From the NCBI GenBank assembly GCA_012064415.1, contig SSNU01000312.1, forward strand, positions 1-64,000: a stretch of 64,000 bases of DNA, read 5' to 3'. This document shows, piece after piece, positions 1-12,021 of the stretch. The translations under genes were made by a program, and so were the position numbers. Each line of letters begins with the position of its first letter. The stretch's first letter is position 1. The notes under the pieces are model-generated. The model was not told the origin of the DNA. It made no database searches and saw only the letters and a program-made list of their open reading frames with translations. This DNA is from Gyrodactylus bullatarudis. Its lineage: Eukaryota; Platyhelminthes; Monogenea; Gyrodactylidea; Gyrodactylidae.

Positions 1-156
1 TAGTTTGAAAATAGGACAAGCCCTAAAAAGAGGGTGACTTTGTAGGTCTCAACAGCATGGAATATTCTCAAGACCCTTTTACTTAAAACTACTCTAAATA
101 TTTTCAGACTAAATCTTTTGAGCAAATCGGGATTTATAGGAGTTTAAGAATCGTAC

Positions 157-2578
157 CTTAAAATTGGTGAGTACACTGAAAACACGCTTTCGTTGATCAT
201 GCCGATCTGCAATAGGATAGAATAATGAGAAATGCAATTTAAATTTGAGAATATAATTCTAATATACTGACCAGAGTTGAGAGGATTGTGAGTCTGAACT
301 ATTCTTGAAAGGATTTCATTATTACTCTGAATGTTCCCGAATAACTTGGTAATACTGTGGAGATCGATTTTGTCGAAATTCTTTTCGGGAAAATTTCTCG
401 TTGTATAGGTTAGTTGGCCAGCGAAATGATGAATTGAAAATCCATTCTTTTGATCTGTACTTTTTGTAACCTTTACAACTGCTCTATTGTTGCCTTTAGT
501 TGGTCTGATTGGAAATAAAAGACTCATTTCATTAATCCAGCTAATCTCTCTGGGATCTCTTGAGGAGTCTGTAAAAGAGTTGGTCTTACTCTGTCTCTGA
601 AGAGTACATGCCTGGTCCAACAAATCAATAATCGAGTCCATTGCAGAGAGACAGGGATATTCAGAGTCTCGAGCAGAGAGATTTCCGTCAGCTATTCCAT
701 CTTCGATCATGTCGTTGACGTAATCGTCAATTGTGGTCTTGACAAAGAGTCTATGAAGCACCTCATTGGCATAGTTTATGCTGAATTGTTCAAAGCCATT
801 CTCGTTCATATTCTCAAATCCATACATGTCTAGAATACCTAGGAAATATTATTACAAGATTAGCGAATAAAACATGAATACACTGTAGGGTAATATACAA
901 ATTTTTATTATCATCCTGGCCATTTTCTCAATTATTTGTCTTTTTGTGAGAGAAAAATCTCATTGAACTGAAGTATTTTTTGTTCTCCTACGTATGCATA
1001 TTTTAATTTGCGCCGAGATTTTTCTATGAATTTTTGAAGGGAATTCTGAAGCTCTTGAATAAATAAATTGTTAAATTAAAATAAAATCGACTCTCTGTCA
1101 TCTTTTTCTGAGCATTGCTTTTTCAGTGAGCAACTTGGCTTAATTTTTAGATTTTAGGGAAAATAGGATTAATGCTTATTTGGGTTTTAGACTTGAGTAT
1201 TTTAAATTAAAAACCACCAAAATCTGATCAAGGCATAGAATATATCTTGGGTAAAAAAATTTTAATCTCTCTAATATATAGCTAACAGTATTAATGTTTC
1301 ATCTACCTAGTTGAGATCTCAAAATTATTTGATTTTTCTATCAAACGTGCTCATAATAAGGAGAAATTTAGATTGGTTGATTCTTTCCATCAACTTACTA
1401 CACTGTAGTAACTACAGCTTCATTTGGATAAACTCTCTGTGTATAACATACCTATTTTGCAAAAGTAATTTTGATCAATGGAAACTCGAGACTTTAAAGA
1501 ATCATTGACCCTTTCAACAATAAAAGAGAATAGGCCATAATACAGAAATCTGAGGAGAGAATTTCGCTTGCAAATCGATTCAAAGTAAGAACACCTTGTG
1601 GAGTAAATTGTCATCCTTCGAGAACTTTTGAGAGGCCCTGGTTTTGTTACATTGTTGAGAAGAATTTCTTCTAAATCTTCTCTTTCAACGCCCAATAGGG
1701 AAGCGATTAGTTTGAGTCGCCAACCTTCTTTGGTGGAGGAGAGTCCTGAATCGCCAGCTTCAACTTCGATTTTGAGCAAGTTCAACTGCAGGATTACCAA
1801 GAGAATATTTTTAAACTCTCCTATCTGATCATCTGTGAAATGGAGTCTTGACGAGAGAATCTGGGCTATATCAGACCAGGAGTGCTCTACTTTCGTATCA
1901 CTATTAGGAGGTAGTATATTCTGGGACAATTCATTCTCTGATAGATTAGCAAGTAAAACTTTGAATATATGAAATGTTTCATCGACCGCATGCAAATCTT
2001 TAAAGATGATTCGAGACTTTTCCAGGAGGTAAACTTCAATTTCAGAATTTATAATTGAAAAATCTCTAGAATATGTAAGTATGGTGAATTACCTATTGTA
2101 ATTGATGTGAATTAATTTGCCGAATCTTGAACTGTTTGCATTGTACTTTGTCTTTGCATTACCCATCAAATCCAATAATGTATTTGAATCGATTAAAACT
2201 TGATTACTATCCAATTTGGAGTAGGCCAAAAGATTTTTGATGATTAATTTAGAGTTTTCCGTTTTACCAGATCCACTGAGACCATTTAAAATGAAATAAA
2301 TAGGGGCTTGGGTAAGTTTTAACTCTTGAAATCCTCTCCGACATATATGATAGATCTCATCCTGATTGGATGGGGATATTTTATGAAGAATATACTTTGG
2401 ATTCAGAGTAACAAGACACTTTTTATTAAGCCAAAATTGGTATCTGCCTTTCAAATACTCTCTCATCAAGTACTGAATAACTAAAATTTGCGAGACAAGT
2501 AAGACGTCACAAGTTTAAATTACTTTCATCCTCGTTTTGTAGACTTTTAAGATCGTCTTGAACAGGAATCTGGTTCAT
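157..2578 (-). CDS. Unconventional myosin, motor domain (3' part not in view)
   Basis: Actin-based motor ATPase. Exons on the minus strand are 2524-2578, 2093-2480, 1452-2065, 272-838 and 157-206, and all four junctions keep frame. The introns are 43, 27, 613 and 65 nt. The start at 2578 gives only about 18 residues before the motor. Seen: P-loop GLSGSGKTENSK (about residue 85-96), switch I NANSSRFGK (about 132-140), the YLLEKSR segment, and switch II/relay GILDMYGFENMNENGFEQ. The nucleotide-binding residues look intact, although the P-loop has Leu and Ser where GESGAGKT is usual. No SH3-like N-terminal subdomain is present. After 157 the frame either splices at GTACGA or reads on to a stop near 98. 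No IQ motifs or tail are visible, so the rest probably lies beyond the left edge. The class could not be assigned. The 613-nt intron holds no recognisable coding sequence. Confidence 0.88.
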
Positions 2579-3488
2579 TATTTAAATTTCTCTAATGGTA
2601 TCAGTATTAAAGAAATAATTATTTCAATTGAATTGAAAATTTCAAATTATGAACTCGTAAAATGAGCTTATGAGATCTCGTTTTAATATAATAGGTTTTT
2701 TATTTAAATAGAGTTGGTCAATAAAATTTATGAATTTAAACTCGGAAAAGTTATCTGATTATTTTATGATTATTCTACGACTTATCAGCCAACTTTCTAT
2801 TAAATTTAGTACAAGAGAATTAAAGAAATCCATACTACATTTTTAGACTAACGAAAAATCGAAGTGAATTAATTTCTTTTATTGATGATAAATATCATAA
2901 TTATTTACAGAACTCGTGAAATATGATTCATAAATTTTTAATAATTTTGAGTGTACATTTAAGAGATATATAATTTACAGTTATTGGGTAACTGTTATCC
3001 TTTAATAATCCCGGTAAATTTTTAATATTCATTAAATCTAATAGCCTATAATTTGGGGAGTAAATTGGCAGTTAAAAAAATAAAATTTATGAAGCATTAA
3101 TCTTATCAGAGATGTCTTTGTGGTACAATTTTTAGCACCACATAATTATAATTATTTAGTTTTCAATGTTTTGCAGATTTATCAAACAATTTTGGGTGTA
3201 TGTGTCGGAATAAGATGTATAATATATATAATTTTAAACATACTCTTCTCATAGTAATAATGATAATCATCATCATTATAAATACAAATACAAGATGGAA
3301 TTACCAAGTAAGAACTTATCAGAAATTTAGTTATGACAAGAGGTTCTTGTATGCGTATTTAAAAAATAAATTTAGAATTTAATAGATGCGAAAAGATTTT
3401 CGGAGATTAATTTGGGGTACAATTTTCAAATTTACACAATTTTGTTTTTCAAGCAATCCAAATGGAAGGGATAAGTTAAAAGTATGCT
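2579..3488. other. Intergenic spacer, AT-rich
   Basis: This lies upstream of the myosin start and downstream of the stop of the next minus-strand gene. It is AT-rich, with only short open frames and no recognisable repeat or RNA. The myosin promoter should lie in the first few hundred bases next to 2579, but no convincing TATA or initiator element was identified. Confidence 0.5.
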
Positions 3489-5888
3489 TTAATGTTCGTT
3501 AATATCGATTTGCTGGCCATCAAGTACAAGGTTTTGTTCAAGAGTATGAAAATCTTTCATGCTATCCTCCACACTCTCGTGAGGAATGTATCCCTGAATT
3601 TCATCGAATGCTTTCTCATCGTGATTCATGCTGTTAATTGTGGGTGAGACCATGGAGTGCATGATTTGTCCACTATTATGCATGCTAGACATGATTTTCT
3701 TGGCAGCGCCGCCAACAACTAAAAGTTTCTTACCACCGACGTTGAGTCTAACGGCTGGGGAATTATGATCAGGTCCACCAATCATAGCTTGACTATTGTC
3801 ATAATGGAAGGAAGAGATTTGGTTATGAGAAGGTATAGGTGAAGGATATGCTATGTTTGATGTGGGTGGAGGTAAATATTTACCGCTAATTTTTTTGCCA
3901 AACAATTTATCACTAGCTGTTACTTGATTTTGAACCTGTTGTTGGGAGTTGATTAAGGGCTGTGAAAATTGAGAAGAATTTACTGTATTAGGACTCAACT
4001 TTGAAGATGTAAAGACTGAGCTCTGATTTTGATATCTCGAGTCTTCATAAGAGGACATTAGATGATTTTCATGGTCGATCATGTTATCATTGGAAGCCAT
4101 AGCTGCTTGTTGACTTGTCGCGACAGCTGTGGCCAATTGGATAACCTGAGGTGTAGAATTTGTGGTTTGGCTAGCTGCAATAACACTATTGACAACAGAG
4201 GCAGCTAACTGAGGAGGTACTGAGGACAATACCTTTCTAGCTGAAAGTACAGCAGCTGCATTATTTGGATTTCGCTGAGCTGCAGCGGCCATTTGGACTA
4301 ATTGACGAGTAAGAAATTTAGGAGGGGGGTATCCTGCAATTTAAAAATTGAAATGAATTTTTCTTAGAGAATAGATTGAATTGAAACTTACTAGACATAG
4401 GTGGAGGCACCTTTGAATTAGAGTTATTCAAACTTGAATAAGAAGAAGAAGTAGAACTGGAATTTGCTGCGCCATTATTGCCACTACTGTTTGCATTGTT
4501 TCGCTTCAAAATTGTGGGTCTTTTTCTAGAATTCGCTCCTCCAACAAATAAGTGACCATTATTGGATCCACCAACGTTGGAAACTGTTGAAGTATGAGCA
4601 TAGCCAGAATAAGAGGATGAACTCTTGTTGATCAAGTAGGAACCATCAAGGGGACCGGACGAACTGAGAGAATTGTTATAGACAATTTTCGAATTCTCAT
4701 TACTATGACGCTTGGGGTAATATTCCTCCGATAAATCTTCAGCACTGCCATCAGCATACTGAATTGATATACCTAAACAGGGATGATTTTGATAAATTAA
4801 ATTACGAATTCACAATAATCCCTGGAAAAATAGGGATTACCGTGTTCGTATATCAGAATTGAATTATTTGAAATTAAGATAGCAATATTTATCAGAATTT
4901 AAGAAGAATAAATTGTTAATACAGGTTTGAAAAATGATTTCAACAAGGATACTATTTTCTTATATAATAAATATATATTCAAACATCTCAACTGTAAAAT
5001 AGTATAGGTCAGAATATAGAAGGAAGTTTTGAAAGAAAAAATTTGGACACAACAAAGAAAAACATACTCTTTTCAGGATGATCCATCGGGTCTTGTTCAA
5101 CCATATCGGCTTTGCCGTAGTAACGAATCTTTTCTTTATGATTAACCAAATGACCGGGATGACCTTGATAGATATAGTTGAAATTCATTTTGGGATCATC
5201 GGAACCGGGATCTTCATTGTGTAGGTATGCCTGCTCAAAATTACCACGTTCGGTACAATCAGTTTCTTCGTCATCCTCTTCCTTTCCAATATGATCTTGG
5301 TTCTGGAGATGGGTGAACTTGGGACTTTCAAAAATATTTTCTCCTTCACTAGAAGTTCCCCATTCCCCGAGATTTTCGTCTTCAGGAAATGGGTTATTTT
5401 TCAACTTCTTTGAGCTAAGTATGCCTTTAGTTGATTCAGCAATTGAAACATTACGTTTCTTTTGAATGCGAGTATTTTCTTCATCTACATCCTTTTCGTC
5501 GAGATAGAGAAATTTTTTGGTCAGATAATTGGAAGAATCAAGATTTCTCTTTGGGCGCATATTATCTGAATTTTGCATCATATTCTTTTTGGAAGGGCTC
5601 AATTTATCTAAATTATTATTTTTTTTCAGGGAAAATCTAGAAAAAAGTTATTATAAAAGAAATTAGATTTGACTATGTTACATACACGTCCATGGAGCTA
5701 ATTTCATCTTCAGGCAGCGATTTTCTATTAAATCAAGTAAGAAATCAGTTACTTACTTGGCGCAGCGCATTGGCCTATTCGATTTGTAAGCATTATCAAA
5801 ACAAGGAACAGGCATTGTTTTTCGGGTAGTTCTTTATTAACATATAGACAAAGATAGCTTACCTAAAATCGACCGTTTTATCTGTCAT
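3489..5888 (-). CDS. Unrecognised 644-residue low-complexity protein, probably nuclear
   Basis: Six exons on the minus strand: 5863-5888, 5757-5831, 5686-5724, 5068-5636, 4392-4772 and 3489-4333. Phases match at every junction, and the summed 1935 nt give 644 codons plus a stop. The introns are 31, 32, 49, 295 and 58 nt. The protein begins MTDKTVDFRTTRK. It has an acidic middle (runs such as KEEDDEETD), basic patches that could act as nuclear localisation signals (RKRPTILKR), a Ser/Asn-rich stretch (about residues 275-350), an Ala/Gln/Val-rich stretch that begins MAAAAQRNPNNAAA, and a Met/His-rich C-terminus. No enzyme motif or zinc finger was seen. The composition suggests a transcription or chromatin cofactor, but that is inference. 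The consistent phases and the amino-acid texture make this a real gene rather than chance frames. Confidence 0.8.
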
Positions 5889-6473
5889 TTTTGGTGAATT
5901 TTATAATAGAGTTGACATTGCATGGAATAATATAATTTTAATGATTCTAGTGTGGCTTTATAATAATGATTGATTCTTAGATATATTTCTGTGTCAAATT
6001 TTACGGTTTTGAGAGTTAAAACAAATAAAAATTAAAACAAAATATTGAAACATTAAAAAAATCATTTGCCACTATTTCAAGTTTAAACAGATAAAATTAT
6101 TAAAAAATTTAAACCATATTAATTTGGCTCTTTGTTGATAGAATTATTGATTATTTAAGACAAATTTTCACGAAAACATTGACACTTTCCACGTTGAACT
6201 GCTTAGATTATGCTTCTTTCATCTTAAAAATACACGAACTATATTTAACTTATTTATAAAATCAATACCTTAAATTTATAGTACGAATTTCATATTTGAA
6301 TATAAGTATAAAAGAAAACTGAATAAGAGATTCGTCACCAAACTTAATTTTTTGAGCTTAGCCAATTATCATTCTTTAAGACTCTATAATATAGAATTTT
6401 GTATATTTTCTATTTCTGAAATAATGATAAATCTACTTTTTAGTAATCGCATGATTAAAATAATAATTCCAAA
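5889..6473. other. Spacer, no gene seen
   Basis: AT-rich sequence upstream of the 644-residue protein gene. It should contain that gene's promoter and 5'UTR. No open frame, repeat or RNA structure stood out. Confidence 0.45.
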
Positions 6474-6686
6474 TCATGATAATTCATTTAGTTGCCATAC
6501 TACGCATTCTTTTATTATGTAATCCAATACTACACGTCTATTAGATAAACTTATATCCTCTTCAGAAATGGTAACATGATAAGGAATTTTTTCTCCTGAC
6601 TTTCCTACTCTAATAAATCTTTTTCCAAGGATTCGACGAATCCCTTGCATTGGTGAGTTACAGTTGATTGACAAAATTTCAATATC
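6474..6686 (-). CDS. Candidate terminal exon of an unrecognised gene
   Basis: A 3' splice site (CACAG at 6687) is followed by an open frame of 70 codons plus a stop on the minus strand. It begins DIEILSINCNSPMQGIRR and ends VVWQLNELS. The composition is mixed and protein-like, with IRRILGKRFIRVGKSGEK and VTISEEDISLSNRRVVLDY. I do not recognise the family. No matching upstream exon was found in the next 2 kb, which is repeat-rich. It could be the 3' end of a gene with a long intron, or a pseudogene fragment. Confidence 0.3.
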   Translation of the reverse strand, partial: DIEILSINCNSPMQGIRRILGKRFIRVGKSGEKIPYHVTISEEDISLSNRRVVLDYIIKECVVWQLNELS

Positions 6687-7512
6687 CTGTGATATGATAT
6701 GGAAAAAACTTTATTCTCATCGCCAATGTTGTTGGATAGATAAACAAGCAAGAAATTCAATTACATCAAAATGACATCTTTACATCTTTTGATGGGCATT
6801 TCAAGATTCAAAATAAAGTTGTGAATAAATTAATTTTTATTTCTTTCGGAAATGAATCCCTTCTACGACACACAAACAAAACCAAAAACCTCTCCTCCCC
6901 CCAACATCTCTCGTGGAAAAAATAGTGAAATTAATATTTTTGACTTTTTTCTTCTTCAGCTGATTTTTCCCTACTGCATCTTTCCAGAGAGGAAATTAAG
7001 GAAAACTCCTGGCTATACTATTTTTCCTCTACATTACGCAATTAGTGTGGGTATAGGAGGAAAATTCTCGGTTTGATGAAGAGGGTGTTTGCATATGGCC
7101 AAGAGTAAAACAAGCCTCTCTGTTGAAACGTTAATTCCTGCTCTGTACTACAATGTATTTATGCATTTAATCCTAAATTATTCTCTCTTTCTCATTCCTC
7201 AGCTTAATTATCTCTTTGGAATTTTTCAGAAAAAGTGGTGAAGAAAAATTTGCATAAGCCAAGTTGTGGATTATAAATGTTTAATTGCATCATACAAAAA
7301 CTGTACTCAGCGTTACCTCTGAGCTGATGATACTTTACTTACTCAAAGTCGTGATAATAACTGCTAGACTAACCCATTACGACGAAAAGAAGCGGTATAT
7401 TACACTAAAATTTTATAATGAATTTATTGGTTCATCTTGCTTTCGATGAAAAAAAAAATGAATTTTTTCCACACGTTAAACTGATAAAAGAGCTTACCCC
7501 TTCGTTATGAAG
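6687..7512. other. Non-coding stretch
   Basis: No supportable gene. The plus-strand open frame at 6852-7076 is pyrimidine-rich and looks fortuitous. The first foldback repeat of the window begins at the right end. Confidence 0.4.
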
Positions 7513-8109
7513 CTAGTTGAGATAAAGATGAGAACTTATTATTTTTACAGAAAATTCAATATTTTTCTTCGGAAAGTTAGGAAAAAAATTATTTTTGAAT
7601 TCCATAATGAAATAAGCCAATAAATTGTGGAAATTAAAATAAATTTCTGAAAAAATTCAATCTGACCAAAATTAGGCTTTTTTTTGAATTTCGAAAATGC
7701 ACCAAATTTCCACTTTTTCAACTTTTGAGCTCAACATTTTTCTCGATTTCAAAGTTTTGAAGCAGTTAAATACAGATATTCGAGATCAGCAGTAGACAAG
7801 GTATTCGAATTGGGCCGTGGAGGTAGAAAGGAACCTACATTATTCAAGAAAAGGTTTTAAATTTTGGATCCTACCCCTTCGTGATAGTCAATAACTTTGA
7901 ATTTTCGATTTCCCACAATAATGACGAATTACTGTGATTTTCTGCAGCCAAATTCGAATTTTTTGTCTAATGCTGGCTCCAAATATCAGCACAAAACTGC
8001 TTCGAATCTTTGAAATTAAAAGTTGAAAAAGTGGAAATTTGGTGACTTTTCGAAGAAAATTATTGAGTTTTTATAAAATTATTAAAATTCCCATCTTCAT
8101 GTCAACTAG
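7513..8109. mobile_element. Foldback/MITE-like element, family A, copy 1
   Basis: An inverted-repeat element of about 600 bp with no coding capacity. The left end reads CTAGTTGAGATAAAGATGAG. The right end, read on the other strand, is CTAGTTGACATGAAGATGGG. Inside, the left arm carries ATGCACCAAATTTCCACTTT and the right arm carries its approximate reverse complement (around 8015-8045), so the arms can fold back. The spacer holds a motif near 'attagacaa' and 'tcgaa' found in the other copies. No clear target-site duplication was seen. Confidence 0.65.
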
Positions 8110-9289
8110 GTTTAAATGTCAACCCTCGGTTTTATAAAGTCCGTTTCACATATATTTTGGATTAGAAATTTTTAATTTAAATAATTAAAAAATATACAAA
8201 TTTATCTGATAGTTTTGAATAGGTTATGACTATCTGAGACGAAAGTATTGAGGCATTCACAAGTTGATTCAATATTCTGTGAATTTCCAGTCTGAATCTT
8301 GCTTGTAAACGGAGTATATTGTTCTGTAGCCACCATTAAACTCAACCAACAGCATTTAGTCCAATATCTTCCTATCAAAATCGAAACAGCTATCGATACT
8401 CGATCTTGACAAGGACCAGATCAACCCTAATTCTTTCCGATGTTAATCCATGAAACAGATAGCGAACTGTTTTTTTGAAAAACTCCTAGATAATCATAAT
8501 ATTTTTTATTTATGAACCTGCGTCAAGATTTTTTCAATGAATTATATTACGAGTTATGACAATTAAGATATTGAATAGTTTTTACAACATTTTGAATAGA
8601 AATAGGGCTTACAGTAAGAATTGAGTCTTCTTTCACATGTTAAAGGTTAAAACATCAATTTTTCATTTTAGCATGGAACATTGTTCAGGGAAAATAAAAT
8701 TTTGTATTATCCTACTTGACAGTATTGAAATCTTCATCGTAACTTAAATTCGATTAATTCTGCAAAGTCTAAGAAGCCCAATTCATTCAGATAAATTGTA
8801 AATTTAATGTAAAAACAATGTGTCCGTTTTAGATGAAAACCATTTACGTATTTAACATCTCTTAAAAGATACCAATATAACTCAAAGGCATTTTATATTA
8901 ATCCAAGGTGAAGTGGACAAGATTTATCAGATATTTGTGGAAAATTTTGAGTATAAATTTAACATAGTAAATTATTGGAGAGAAGCTTAACTGAATGCTC
9001 ATTGCCAACTCTACACTCTGGGATTGTGAAGAGGATTTTTCCATCCCTCTCTTTCATTCACCACTCAATTACACGCTGATAAACAAGTTGAACAAATTGA
9101 ATTTGCATTTTATCCCGGAATTGTTTCTCCATCCAACATACTTTTGGGACAAACATTCCTACGAATTGTGCTCATTTAGAAATTAAACTATGCATTAATT
9201 ACACTACTCAGCCTGAGAGAATGGTTTCATTTGTGTACGAAGAAAAGTAAAATCAAGCACATTGATGATATATCTTACAAACTTACTAT
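8110..9289. other. Intergenic, no gene seen
   Basis: AT-rich. A 63-codon plus-strand open frame at 8995-9186 (starting MLIANSTLWDCEEDFS) has protein-like composition, but it shows no recognised family and no clear splice partners. It is not called. Confidence 0.35.
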
Positions 9290-9803
9290 GATTGGCAGAG
9301 TGTAAAAAAATCTAAAGTTAGTTAAGAATTCACTATTTTTCTCCAGTAAGTCAGGAAGGCCCATTAATGAAATGAGCCCATAAAAATGTCTGAATGAAAA
9401 AAGTTTAATCTGACCAAAATTAGGCCATTTTTGAATTTCGAAAAAGCGCCAATTTTCCACTATTTCAATGTTTGATCTCAAAACTCTTATTGAGAATTCA
9501 AGAATTCCAAAGTTAGGGATCGAGATTATACTTTAATTTCGAATTTGATCATAAAAGTTCCAAAAGGATCACCATTTCAATGAAATAGTTGAAAGTTATA
9601 ATTTTTTTCGTGATAATTCGAAATTTCAAATGATTCCCCACAATGATAACAGAATTCTCAGAAATCAATAAATTCAGAAAATTTTTATGGCCTCATTTCA
9701 AGAAATTCTGTTCCTCAATAAAATTTAGTAAAAGTAGAACTAATTGGAATATAACGAACCTTTTTTCAAAGCCTCTTCCAGACGTTTTGGTACTGAGATA
9801 CAT
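9290..9803. mobile_element. Degenerate family A element, copy 2
   Basis: It shares the family A internal block: 'ttaatctgaccaaaattagg', then a 'gaatttcgaaaaagcgcc' segment and 'ttccacta' at about 9395-9465, matching 7655-7725. The termini are eroded and the boundaries approximate. It lies directly beside copy 3, so this is a cluster of related elements. Confidence 0.45.
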
Positions 9804-10323
9804 TAAACCTAATTGACATGAAGATGAGAATTTTCCAATTTTACAAAAACTCGATATTTTTCTCCGGATTCACAGAAAAAAATGAATTTTTGAATACTAA
9901 AACGGAATGAGCTAATAAGATGTGTATATTCGAAAAAAATTCAATCTGGCCAAAATAGGCCATTTTTCGAAGGCAAATCATCCAAAATCTGGAAGTTAAA
10001 CTTTTTCTCGGAAACAGTAAGATCTTCGCTATCTCTTTGTCTAATGTCGATCCCAAATATCATCATTTAACTGCATCGAATCATCGAAATCGATAAAAAT
10101 TTTGGGTTCAAAAGTTGAAAAAGTGGAAATTTGGTGCATATTCAAAAAACGGCCTGATTTTGGCCAGATTGAATTTTTTTCAAATATCCACATCTTATTA
10201 GCTCATTCCGTTTCAGAATTCAAAAATTTATTTTTTTTCTGTGAATCCGGAGAAAAATATCGAGTTTTTTGTGAAAAATGAAAAATTCTCATCTTCATGT
10301 CAACTAGATTTATATTGCAATTA
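9804..10323. mobile_element. Foldback/MITE-like element, family A, copy 3 (best preserved)
   Basis: Two long arms in inverted orientation. The left arm is about 9811-9965 and the right arm about 10150-10317. Landmarks of the left arm, in order, are ATTGACATGAAGATGAGAAT, ACTCGATATTTTTCTCCGGA, GGAATGAGCTAATAAGATGT and TTCAATCTGGCCAAAATAGG. The reverse complements appear in the opposite order in the right arm. The arms match closely over roughly 150 nt, around a 180-nt spacer. No open frame suggests a transposase, so it would be non-autonomous. Confidence 0.78.
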
Positions 10324-10366
10324 AATCTACTTTTACTAATTTTTATTGAAGATTTCAGATTCCATC

Positions 10367-10657
10367 ATGGAACAATACAATTTTCCTAATAAATTTTATG
10401 TTCCTGTGTTAGGAATCCTGACAATCTGGAGAGAAATATTGAGTTTTTATAAATACTGTATAGTGAATTCCTATCCAAACCAAAATCAGTGTTTTGTAAG
10501 AAATTGTGAAGATGCAAGCTTTGTGGATATCACGAGAAAAGTAAATCTAAACATTAATAATTTTTCAGGAAATGTCCGGCGAATGATAACAAATTCCATG
10601 TCCATTCTCAAAATAACGAAATCTCTTTCATGGCACACGTCTAGTAGTTGTTTTTAA
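10367..10657 (+). other. Unrecognised open frame beside the foldback element
   Basis: A plus-strand frame preceded by a plausible acceptor (TTTCAG at 10353-10358), starting MEQYNFPNKFYVPVLG. There is a GTAAG at 10496 and a TTTTTCAG at 10568, but splicing there brings an early stop. I recognise no family. It may be a fragment of a real gene or chance. Confidence 0.15.
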
Positions 10658-11469
10658 ACATTTCAATTTTTAAACGTTGATTTCATTACATTTTGAAAAG
10701 AAATTGGAGTGATTTATTGTGGAGTAACATGCAATTAGAGTCAAACTGAGTGCCGACTCAATTCTCCTTCAATTCATAAAAGATTCATACGCCTCTTATT
10801 CATTTTGTCGATGGGACATTACTGTTTTTTTTTCTTGGTTTAGTCCATTATGTCGAACAATAAGAGAGAAGTAGATAAAAGAGGCGAATGAAAGCTGAAT
10901 TATCACCTTACTTTTCATGGGAGATAGAGAGAACCATGTATTAACGAGCCACTTGGAGAAGGGAAACGAGGACATGTTTTCAATTTCAAAAGGAGTCATC
11001 TTCCTCACTAATTAGTTCCCCAATGAAATACAGAGACTGAGTGATTCTCATTAGAGTCTATAGTTACGTATCTTGGTGAAAGCTCTAAGCATTAATTTTA
11101 TACATTTAATACATTTGAAGTAGCTGTGTGTTCACCTTCTATTTTCTTTAATGAAAAAACAATAGTGACAATGTAACTGATACCTATCTTCTTATTTCCT
11201 CATGAGAGCTGTAACGAATTTTTACCTTTTATTAAATCAAAGTTTTCCGTGAAATTTCCACATATAATTTTGATAATAATAATGTGTGAGATCTAAAATA
11301 ACTGAAAACTCGTTAGCAATCCTCTGCATAGTCATGCATTGCCCATTTTCCCTAAATTCTCTTGTAGGCATAACAAAATTTAACAGAAACATGATTCTAA
11401 TACTATTTTCATTGAAAAAACACTTGAAGCTTTATCAGTAAAAAAGATTAAGCTCAAGTTTAAGCTCAA

Positions 11470-11928
11470 ATTTTTTAAAATCGATTTCGAAGATTTAAAT
11501 CAATTTGATACTGATTTTTCGGATCAAGATCAGAGAAAGAATTCGAATTTGGCCGAAAATGTTCACAAAAATTCGTCATCAGCGTAGGAACAATCTGAAT
11601 TTTTGGATTTTTACAAAGGGGAATGACCCAAATTTTTAAAACTTTTTCTTGAAAATCTCGAGTTTCTCTCAAATGATAATCCGAAATATCTGGGTCAAAT
11701 TGCCTTAAATCTTTGAAACCGATAATTTTGAGCTCAAATGTAGAAATTTGATGCATTCTCGAAATTCAAAAAACGGCTTAATTTTTCACAATTTTTTTAA
11801 AATCTAACCACTTTTTGGATCATTTCATCATGGAATCCAAAACTGATTTTGTTCCTGACTATACGGTGAAAAATATTGAGTTTTTTCGTACAAATGGTAA
11901 ATTCTCATCTTCATGTCGGTTAGGTTTA
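11470..11928. mobile_element. Family A element, copy 4, abutting a GIY-YIG fragment
   Basis: The right half is clear. A segment near 11745-11800 (ATGCATTCTCGAAATTC, then 'cggcttaattttt') is followed by GGTAAATTCTCATCTTCATG and a terminal 'tcggttaggttta'. The interior ('gaattcgaatttggccgaaa' near 11540) matches the interior of the copy in the CPD intron. Its right end touches the reversed GIY-YIG fragment at 11930. Confidence 0.5.
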
Positions 11929-11929
11929 G

Positions 11930-11985
11930 ATTTATGAAGAATTTCTCTTTCACCCGAACGTCTGTACTGTCTTCCCTCGAATTTG
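11930..11985 (-). mobile_element. Short reversed fragment of a GIY-YIG (Penelope-like) element
   Basis: On the minus strand this reads a peptide close to DSTDxxVKEKFFINLN. It is nearly identical in sequence to the C-terminal part of the element at 48621-49154 (compare 'gaagaatttctc' and 'gtctgtactgtc' in both). It is oriented opposite to the larger plus-strand copy that starts just to the right, giving a head-to-head arrangement. Confidence 0.7.
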
Positions 11986-12021
11986 AATGAATCTGAGTTC
12001 AATATAAATATTTTTACGTAT

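Noticed and set aside
1311..1828. Plus-strand frames of 65-66 codons over the myosin gene
   Set aside because: Antisense shadows of a myosin exon and intron, with no coding signal of their own.
7513..11928. CRISPR-like or other regularly spaced repeat array
   Set aside because: The similar blocks are long, diverged, irregularly spaced and inverted within each unit. This is animal DNA with foldback elements, not an array.
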